Origin: Methanosarcinaceae archaeon UBA470
GTDB lineage: Archaea > Halobacteriota > Methanosarcinia > Methanosarcinales > Methanosarcinaceae
Reading direction: 5' to 3'
Assembly: GCA_002508425.1 (NCBI GenBank)
Contig: DAKU01000069.1
Span: 1 to 10,513, forward strand
Length of the DNA: 10,513 nucleotides
Positions 5,670 to 10,513 of this stretch are shown in pieces. The notes below the pieces were generated by a model, which was not told the origin of the DNA, did not search any database, and saw only the letters and a program-made list of their open reading frames with translations. The position numbers and the translations under genes were made by a program. Position 1 is the first letter of the stretch. Every line of letters begins with the position of its first letter.

Positions 5670-6566
5670 TCAGGGGTTTGTCATACTTATTTTATTCCAC
5701 AGCGTAGATGGACCAATCCTAAGATATTTGGGTACATAAGTCAGAGTTGGGGTTCCTGGAACTATATAGAAACCCCAATCTTTGGCCCACCAGAGCCAGA
5801 AACATCCCTTTTCATCAACAAGAACAGCAACGCTTGTACCACCTAGTACCTGAACTAATGCTGCACCGGCCACAGCTCCGATTCCTCCTCCAACAATTGC
5901 TCCAAGTGTGCCCCCAATTAATACCGCAGGTAAAGGAAGTAAGGTTGCCGAGGTTCCACTGCTTACGTGGTAATGATTTAGTTTCTTACCGGAGATTTTC
6001 CAACTCTCCCACACTTCTCCTTTGTAGTCATACCAGTCATAATCAGGATGAGGATACTTTATTCCAGAACCTTTTATAAAAGTTACACCATCCCACACAT
6101 ATTTTGTGGTCGATGCTAATGATATCTTAGTGTTGGTAGTACTGCTTTGCTTGTCGATATCAAATGCCTTACTGAATGCACCAGGTTCTATAGGATTATA
6201 ATCCATTACAACTGTCGCAGATTTACCATCAGTAAACACTTTAGTTTGGAATTTCCCGTCCACTTCTTCTACTATATAAGCAACCGTTTTTACTTCATCT
6301 GTGGTTAAGTTTGTGATATTCATTTCTGCTTTCGTATGTTCATTATTTGACTTAAAAGATAAGAGTACATCCCCTACCTGCACTATAGAGGACGTATCTG
6401 TTGCTTCAATTACTTCTATTTCCGGCAGATTCTCAATTTCTTCTTGTTTTTCATTTCCAGACGCAATAGAAGCATCTGCTGCACCGCTTGCTGCTGGAAC
6501 TAAGACAGTACTCAGCAGCAATATTGCCACAAAAAACAAACTTATTCCAATTTTCGTATTTTTCAT
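5670..6566 (-). CDS. secreted glycine-zipper protein, bacteriocin-like layout
   Basis: The 298-residue precursor begins with a Sec signal peptide (basic MKNTK, hydrophobic 7-24, cleavage near Ala-Ser-Gly/Ala at 26-30) that differs from the one shared by the genes at 3642 and 8091. An acidic region (38-60) and a beta-rich region (61-200) come next. The striking part is 209-251, a Gly/Ala-rich hydrophobic segment with repeated GxxxG spacing (G218, G222, G226, G230, G234), followed by an aromatic cluster CFWLWW (255-260) and a Tyr/Trp-rich tail. Glycine zippers pack membrane helices and occur in pore-forming peptides. The gene has leader copy 2 and AGAGGT before the ATG, and a five-helix membrane protein follows. 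It shares a general plan, not sequence, with 3642-4358. Toxin function is a hypothesis; a surface-anchored protein is the main alternative. Confidence 0.7.
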   Translation of the reverse strand: MKNTKIGISLFFVAILLLSTVLVPAASGAADASIASGNEKQEEIENLPEIEVIEATDTSSIVQVGDVLLSFKSNNEHTKAEMNITNLTTDEVKTVAYIVEEVDGKFQTKVFTDGKSATVVMDYNPIEPGAFSKAFDIDKQSSTTNTKISLASTTKYVWDGVTFIKGSGIKYPHPDYDWYDYKGEVWESWKISGKKLNHYHVSSGTSATLLPLPAVLIGGTLGAIVGGGIGAVAGAALVQVLGGTSVAVLVDEKGCFWLWWAKDWGFYIVPGTPTLTYVPKYLRIGPSTLWNKISMTNP

Positions 6567-6700
6567 TTATTTTATACCTCTTTCGCTTGCTCCAGAGGCA
6601 AGGCGACGTAAGTTTTAAGCAACATCAAAACAAACTATAACCTTGCCTTTGGGCAGTAGGGGGTTCAAGTGTTCCGTCAAGATTCCTGAACCCCTTACAC
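6567..6700 (-). ncRNA. conserved structured 5' leader RNA, copy 2
   Basis: This copy has the same elements: arms 6687-6694 and 6660-6667 of the first hairpin, and AGGCAAG (6648-6642) facing CUUGCCU (6602-6596). It differs around the ribosome binding site and belongs to a gene with an unrelated signal peptide, so the conserved unit is the RNA and promoter, not the coding sequence. The stretch upstream to 6846 holds only a fading extension of the repeat (to about 6773, perhaps 6812) and no gene. Confidence 0.55.
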
Positions 6701-6773
6701 AAAGCACAGTATTTGCAATATGTTATATTGTTAACTTATTTCAAAATCATTTTTATATTAGGAAAAAAAATCA
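6590..6773. repeat. leader/promoter repeat, middle copy
   Basis: From CTCCAGAGGCAAG to the A-rich run before ATCA, this 184-bp stretch matches 4380-4565 and 9183-9372. Unlike those two copies it includes neither the signal-peptide codons nor any mutS sequence. Confidence 0.85.
6722..6730 (-). promoter_or_regulatory. TATA box of leader copy 2
   Basis: CAATATAAC on the minus strand is 28 bases upstream of the first leader hairpin, as in the other copies. One position differs from the CTATATAAC of copies 1 and 3, so promoter strength may differ. Confidence 0.55.
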
Positions 6774-6846
6774 TGCTGCACCTTTCAGAATAAAGCAACA
6801 CCGTGCAAGATTATAAGGTATTCTACAAAGTCAATTTACAAAAAAT

Positions 6847-7992
6847 CTATTTCCTTTTGATATGATCAAGAGCCTGTGCAGCCTCTGTTCTAACATTTTG
6901 GTCTTCACTTTCATTATTCATAACTTGGATTAGAGGTTCTACTGCACTCTCGTTGCCGATTTCTCCCAAGGCGTGAGCTGCTCTTGTTCTTACTTCCATA
7001 TTCTCATCATTAAGAGCTTGAATCAGTGGAATAATTGCACTTTCATTACCAATTGAACCAAGAGCATCGACAGCATTCATCCTTACTTCCCAATTTTCGT
7101 CTTTCAATGCCAGTATGAGCGGCTGTACTGCTCTTTCACTTTTAGTTTGGCCAAGAATAATTGCTGCACGTATGCGAATTTCATCATTTCTGTCGTCCAA
7201 CGCTTGAATCAGTGGATCTATAACTTCCGTGCCTCCAATATTCCCAAGTGCAAATGCAGAGGAAATCCGAACCCTCTTTTCTTCGTTGGAATCGTTTAGA
7301 ATCCGGGCAAGAGGCGCTATAGCTCTTTCATCCCCTATTTCACCAAGTGCAGTTGCTGCATTCATCCGAACTTCTCCTTCTTTATCACTCAACGCTTCGA
7401 TGAGTGGAACTACCGCTCTCTCATCGATATTCCAGCTAAGTCCTTCTGCTGCGGATGACCTTACACTTGGATTTTCGTCCTTTAGGTCTTTAATGAGAGT
7501 TTCGACAGATCTTACATCCTGGTCGATTCCAATTCCCATATACACGACTTTCTTTTCACTTTCGTTAACTGAAAAGGAATAAATATTCGTACCCGACTGA
7601 ATCATTAAAGCAGGAGCACATGCAGGTCCTGAATAGTTTGAAGGTGTAGGGTGGCAAAAGTAAATCACTCCCAATATTTTGCCTCCGAACATGAGCACTT
7701 CCTGAGCACGACTGTCATTTAGTGCAATTTTAGCCACAAATGAAGCGTTCGTTTTGAGCCATTCGGATGTTGTATCATTGTATGATGGGAGAACGTGTAT
7801 AGCAGAGTAGTCTATAGAAGAGATGTTGACATGTTCATTTCCTGTGGAATTTGTCTTGTTTTTTGAAGCATTCAAGTTATTAATCGAGGCATTCGGTTGT
7901 TTGGCATCTTGATGTGGATCGACGCATCCGATGCATATGCTGATTATTATAATTAAAATCAAAAACAGAATTCTATACTTCGCAATGTTCAT
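6847..7992 (-). CDS. HEAT-repeat lipoprotein
   Basis: I chose ATG 7992, giving 381 residues, because it puts a lipoprotein signal first: MNIAKYR, a hydrophobic core at 8-20 and a lipobox ending I-G-C23, with GTGAG about 8 bases upstream. The longer frame from GTG 8064 starts inside a 9-bp hairpin and would bury the signal. After Cys23 comes an Asn/Ser/Thr-rich linker with several N-glycosylation sequons and a small domain (about 60-160). Seven HEAT repeats of 31-33 residues, of the PBS-lyase type, fill about 163-381 with the recurring pattern PLIxALxDExxEVRxxAAxALGxIGxExA. HEAT arrays bind proteins, so this is likely a surface-anchored docking protein. It lies 98 bp after the secreted eqolisin-like gene and is probably co-transcribed with it; it may bind that protein, which is inference. 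The near-identical repeats could expand or contract by recombination. Confidence 0.8.
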   Translation of the reverse strand: MNIAKYRILFLILIIIISICIGCVDPHQDAKQPNASINNLNASKNKTNSTGNEHVNISSIDYSAIHVLPSYNDTTSEWLKTNASFVAKIALNDSRAQEVLMFGGKILGVIYFCHPTPSNYSGPACAPALMIQSGTNIYSFSVNESEKKVVYMGIGIDQDVRSVETLIKDLKDENPSVRSSAAEGLSWNIDERAVVPLIEALSDKEGEVRMNAATALGEIGDERAIAPLARILNDSNEEKRVRISSAFALGNIGGTEVIDPLIQALDDRNDEIRIRAAIILGQTKSERAVQPLILALKDENWEVRMNAVDALGSIGNESAIIPLIQALNDENMEVRTRAAHALGEIGNESAVEPLIQVMNNESEDQNVRTEAAQALDHIKRK

Positions 7993-8043
7993 ATTCTGCT
8001 CACACGATTTACATTTGCTTGATTTTTGTATAAGTCTTGTTAT

Positions 8044-8069
8044 AGTAGGTGGATCTTTTACCACCTACT
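8044..8069 (-). terminator. intercistronic hairpin, module 4 (attenuator or terminator)
   Basis: The nine-base arms AGTAGGTGG (8044-8052) and CCACCTACT (8061-8069) match perfectly around an eight-base loop. This is the strongest hairpin in the window, starting 22 nt after the stop codon at 8091 and ending 52 nt before the lipoprotein ATG. There is no T-run on its minus-strand downstream side, so attenuation, processing or stabilisation is more likely than plain termination. Confidence 0.55.
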
Positions 8070-8090
8070 CTCAGAAAACATGCTTTTCTG

Positions 8091-9161
8091 CTAATTGTTT
8101 GTATTCAATTTGACTTTAGCTGATGAGTAAATGGTAACTCCAAGATTAGTTATGGCAGAAGGAGCTGCATTTACATGTTTATTCCACGACACCGTAAATG
8201 GTTGGTAATTAGTGTTTCTGAATGCCATGCTATTGAATGTTGTATCTCCGGGAACATCACCATTATCTTCTAAGTTATATCCTTCCAAAGTTGTTACTAC
8301 CTGAACATTAGTAGTACCAACTCCATTAGAACTAATAGATACTTGCTTATTTGTGGTTACATCTTTAAACACGATATCCCATTTTTTAGTTAGAGAATTC
8401 CATATCATACCGCCGTAAATATTATCATTTACATTTACATTAACTGGAGAGCTATACAATAGAGTTCCTCCACTTGCATACCATGCTCTTCCTGTCCAAC
8501 GATGACTATTTTGTTGGTTCCATTCAAGGACAGGCTGTATTATTGCATTATTATCTGATGTCTCTATTCCATTAAATAGGAAGTCAATTGCTTGAGAATT
8601 GGGATGAGGAGGTGAGGAGGGCACTTTCCAGAATGCTTCAAATCTACCAACATTATTTACAAGCTTATTTGAATATTCCAACCATCCATTAAAAGAAGGG
8701 ACATATATTTTATCATCATTCATAATAGATTCGTCTACAATTGTTAAAATTGTTTTATTGCCATGTGTAATTTTAGTTATGTTCCCCTTTTTGTCTATTG
8801 ATGCTCCAGATGGAATTTCGTGGACACATGTTGCTGGCATTATTCCACTGGGTGTCGTAATCTGTTTTGCTTCGGCATCAATAGCTGATAATTGTTGTGT
8901 CCCATCAGAATAAAAAACGGTAGTAATCCCATTAGGCGAATGGTAAATAATTGATTCATTTGGGATATTATATACTCCATCACTGTTTATTGTACTTAAT
9001 ACGGCATTGATTGTCTTGTATTCAGAATTTTTTTCAAATTTAAGTGATGGAATTTTCCATGACCCTTCGTCAGAAGCACTCACAGCTGGCACAAATACTG
9101 TCGCCAGCATTACTATCGCCATTAAAAGCGAAGTTACTTTAATTCTTTTAAACAATTTCAT
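8091..9161 (-). CDS. secreted eqolisin-like (peptidase G1 fold) beta-sandwich protein
   Basis: The 356-residue precursor has the Sec signal peptide shared with 3642-4358, cut after Val-Ser-Ala29. Residues 30-155 look like a propeptide of short strands. From 157 the sequence 'FNGWLEYSN', 'FEAFWKVPSSPP' (174-185), 'FLFNGIE' (194-200), 'IIQPVLEW' (207-214), 'VNVNDNIYGGM' (242-252) and 'TTLEGYNLED' (290-299) follows the order seen in glutamic peptidases and in bacterial secreted relatives with the same motifs. Gln209 and Glu293 are at the places expected for the Gln/Glu catalytic pair. I infer the fold with fair confidence, and activity with less: these relatives are mostly uncharacterised, and some may be lectin-like. 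GAGGTAAG precedes the ATG, as does leader copy 3. The partner downstream is a HEAT-repeat lipoprotein. The mature part is intact, with no frameshift. Confidence 0.65.
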   Translation of the reverse strand: MKLFKRIKVTSLLMAIVMLATVFVPAVSASDEGSWKIPSLKFEKNSEYKTINAVLSTINSDGVYNIPNESIIYHSPNGITTVFYSDGTQQLSAIDAEAKQITTPSGIMPATCVHEIPSGASIDKKGNITKITHGNKTILTIVDESIMNDDKIYVPSFNGWLEYSNKLVNNVGRFEAFWKVPSSPPHPNSQAIDFLFNGIETSDNNAIIQPVLEWNQQNSHRWTGRAWYASGGTLLYSSPVNVNVNDNIYGGMIWNSLTKKWDIVFKDVTTNKQVSISSNGVGTTNVQVVTTLEGYNLEDNGDVPGDTTFNSMAFRNTNYQPFTVSWNKHVNAAPSAITNLGVTIYSSAKVKLNTNN

Positions 9162-9293
9162 TTTCTTACCTCATTTCCGTTACTCCAGAGGCAAGAAGAC
9201 GTAAGTTTTAAGCAATATCAAAACAAACTATAACCTTGCCTTTGGGCAGTAGGGGGTTCAAGTGTTCCGTCAAGATTCCTGAACCCCTTACAC
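9162..9293 (-). ncRNA. conserved structured 5' leader RNA, copy 3
   Basis: The first-hairpin arms are at 9280-9287 and 9253-9260, and AGGCAAG (9241-9235) faces CUUGCCU (9195-9189). Base changes relative to copies 1 and 2 fall mainly outside the arms, for example in the segment between the two 7-base arms and just upstream of the first hairpin, as expected if the structure is kept by selection. Confidence 0.55.
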
Positions 9294-9314
9294 ATGGCAC
9301 AATATTTGTAATAT

Positions 9315-9323
9315 GTTATATAG
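9315..9323 (-). promoter_or_regulatory. TATA box of leader copy 3
   Basis: CTATATAAC on the minus strand is 28 bases before the first hairpin arm, with GTTAA upstream as in copy 1. The expected start is near 9293. Confidence 0.6.
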
Positions 9324-9632
9324 TTAACTTATTTCCAAATCATTTTTATATTAGGGGAAAAAAAATCACTCCTTCTTTTTCATTAAGAATCAGGCCGTGC
9401 AATATATCTAAATCTATACTTATTGTATTCTTTGTGTAACTATTTATTCAGTGTCTACAGCGTGCTAATTTTCTTGAAAATATTTAAGTTCCTAACTCTT
9501 TCCTCTGTGCATTAATTCCATATCTACTAAGCATAAAACTTTTCATCTTTTAGAGAAAAAAAGTATATCACTAACTTTTCTATTCTCCCATGAAAGCACT
9601 AAAATAGTACCACACAGATAAACCACAGCACC
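9324..9632 (+). other. divergent intergenic region upstream of mutS
   Basis: These 309 bp hold no gene. They separate the minus-strand leader from mutS and are repeated, with divergence, at 4521-4829. A TATA-like AATATTTAAG near 9479-9488, kept in both copies, could serve mutS, giving a 5' leader of about 120 nt. No clear ribosome binding site precedes the mutS ATG (CACAGCACC), so another start mechanism or a further promoter is possible. Confidence 0.35.
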
Positions 9633-10513
9633 ATGAGCAAGATGACCCCCGCCATGCACCAGTACTATACGGCAAAGAAAGAGTATAGTGATGCCCTGAT
9701 CTTTTTCAGGATGGGGGATTTTTATGAGTCTTTCGGAGAGGACGCGAAGACCATTGCCAGGGAGCTGGAAATCACTCTCACCACCCGGGGCAAAGGGGAA
9801 GATGGCAAGAATATGCCTCTTGCAGGCATACCGTATCATGCCATTGATACATATCTGCCCCGCCTCATCAAGAAAGGCTACAAGGTTGCCATATGTGAGC
9901 AGCTTGAAGATCCCAAATTAGCCAAAGGCGTTGTAAAACGGGGTGTTGTGCGTGTAGTCACGCCCGGCACAGCCATAGATCCATCCATGTTTTCAGATGC
10001 CACTAACAATTATCTCATGGCACTATCAGGGAAGAATGACGATTTCGGCGTGTCTTTCCTGGATGTATCTACAGGTGAATTCATGGCGACCCAGTTCTTC
10101 GATGAGCCACCTTATGACAGGATAGCCAGTGAAGTAGCCCGCATGCTGCCTGCTGAATGCATAGTTCCACTACATCTCTATGGTAATGAACACCTCATGC
10201 AGCGCATTGAGGAACTGAAGGTCATAGTGCATGAATTCGATGAAATTGCTTTCGATACTACCAATGCAAGGGAGCATCTGAAACAGCATTTCGGTGTTTC
10301 CACTCTGGAAGGCATGGGTTGCGATACCCTGCCTCAGGCAATAGCCGCTGCCGGTGCTGCACTTAACTATGCCATTACCACCCAGATGAGGGAATTGGGG
10401 CATGTGCAATCCCTTTCCACATATTCCGAATCCGAGTTCATGATCCTGGATTCCATCACCCTGCGCAATCTTGAGATCGTGCATAATGTTCGGGGCGAAG
10501 GTAATGATACATC
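9633..10513 (+). CDS. mutS: DNA mismatch repair protein MutS, N-terminal part (runs off the window)
   Basis: The first 293 codons are present and open to the edge of the window. MutS binds mismatches and small loops as a dimer and uses ATP to signal repair. Domain I (about 1-115) is clear: AMHQYYTAKKEY, then FFRMGDFYESFGEDA with the Phe-x-Glu reader F30-Y31-E32, then ELEITLTTRG, MPLAGIPYHA and AICEQLEDP. It goes into VKRGVVRVVTPGT and the connector domain (LMALSGKNDDFGVSFLDVSTGEF), and the core begins near 260-293. This is a bacterial-type MutS1, known in Methanosarcinaceae and thought to be acquired from bacteria. ATG 9633 is supported by the same start in the fragment at 4830. The ATPase lies beyond the window. 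Its first 35 codons are duplicated upstream in the array. Confidence 0.95.
   Translation, partial: MSKMTPAMHQYYTAKKEYSDALIFFRMGDFYESFGEDAKTIARELEITLTTRGKGEDGKNMPLAGIPYHAIDTYLPRLIKKGYKVAICEQLEDPKLAKGVVKRGVVRVVTPGTAIDPSMFSDATNNYLMALSGKNDDFGVSFLDVSTGEFMATQFFDEPPYDRIASEVARMLPAECIVPLHLYGNEHLMQRIEELKVIVHEFDEIAFDTTNAREHLKQHFGVSTLEGMGCDTLPQAIAAAGAALNYAITTQMRELGHVQSLSTYSESEFMILDSITLRNLEIVHNVRGEGNDT

Larger units (their letters stand above)
9076..9735. repeat. long direct repeat, copy 2 (signal peptide, leader, promoter, mutS 5' end)
   Basis: This is the 660-bp partner of 4273-4933. Here the right end continues into an intact mutS, so this copy is probably the parental arrangement and 4273-4933 the duplicated one. 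Signal-peptide codons and leader are the most similar parts; the segment just upstream of mutS (about 9520-9600) has diverged most. Confidence 0.9.

Noticed and set aside
3051..6566. Halocin C8-type archaeocins
   Set aside because: Halocin C8 is cysteine-rich and made from a Tat-exported precursor; the proteins here are nearly cysteine-free and have Sec-type signals, so only a general bacteriocin-like plan is claimed.
8062..8064. GTG start giving a 405-residue HEAT protein
   Set aside because: It lies within the arm of a 9-bp hairpin and would put 24 polar residues before a clear lipoprotein signal; ATG 7992 has a better ribosome binding site and signal.
4273..9735. Integrated mobile element bounded by mutS-derived attachment sites
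   Set aside because: Direct repeats at the ends would fit, but no integrase, recombinase, replication gene or transposase is present, and 660 bp is far too long for a normal attachment core; duplication by homologous recombination is simpler.
9543..9839. Minus-strand open frame opposite the mutS start, with a similar one at 4719-5000
   Set aside because: Both are antisense shadows of the mutS 5' codons and its duplicate. They resemble each other only because the DNA is duplicated, and neither has a ribosome binding site or protein-like composition.

Overview
The window looks like a chromosomal stretch of a methanogenic archaeon, most likely of the Methanosarcinaceae. The reasons are archaeal TATA-type promoter elements, at least one gene that appears nearly leaderless, AT-rich intergenic DNA, GGAGG/GGTGA-like ribosome binding sites, a Cas4-family Fe-S protein, secreted and lipoprotein genes, and a bacterial-type MutS of the kind found in that family. 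This assignment is inferred from content; there is no rRNA or marker gene here. No transposase, integrase, tRNA or CRISPR array was seen.

Layout. (1) 1-2290, plus strand: a Cas4-like protein that keeps its four Fe-S cysteines but seems to have lost most nuclease residues, then a long coiled-coil protein of unknown role. (2) 2343-9161, all minus strand: a run of secreted-protein genes, each followed by one or more membrane-associated genes. The pairs are: a truncated secreted protein (3051-3359) with a two-helix protein (2768-2980) and a small anchored protein (2343-2690); a secreted Gly/Ala-rich protein (3642-4358) with a 56-residue two-helix protein (3420-3590); a secreted glycine-zipper protein (5670-6566) with a five-helix protein (5108-5572); and a secreted eqolisin-like protein (8091-9161) with a HEAT-repeat lipoprotein (6847-7992). 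(3) 9633 to the end, plus strand: the 5' part of mutS, divergent from the array.

The array has strong internal structure. Three of the four secreted genes are preceded by the same promoter plus structured 5' leader (copies upstream of 4358, 6566 and 9161). All four are followed, 13-22 nt after the stop codon, by a perfect or near-perfect hairpin before the next gene. Two of them have near-identical signal peptides, and the similarity stops exactly at the signal-peptidase site. A segment of about 660 bp (signal peptide, leader, promoter, intergenic DNA and the first 35 codons of mutS) is present twice, at 4273-4933 and 9076-9735, and a third, short mutS relic lies at 3363-3395. The simplest reading is that the region next to mutS grew by repeated duplication, with new secreted-protein/partner pairs placed behind a constant expression-and-export cassette and old mutS ends left behind as scars.

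Working hypothesis, not proven: a diversifying array of exported effector or archaeocin-like proteins with membrane-bound partners, possibly immunity proteins, controlled together by a shared leader RNA.
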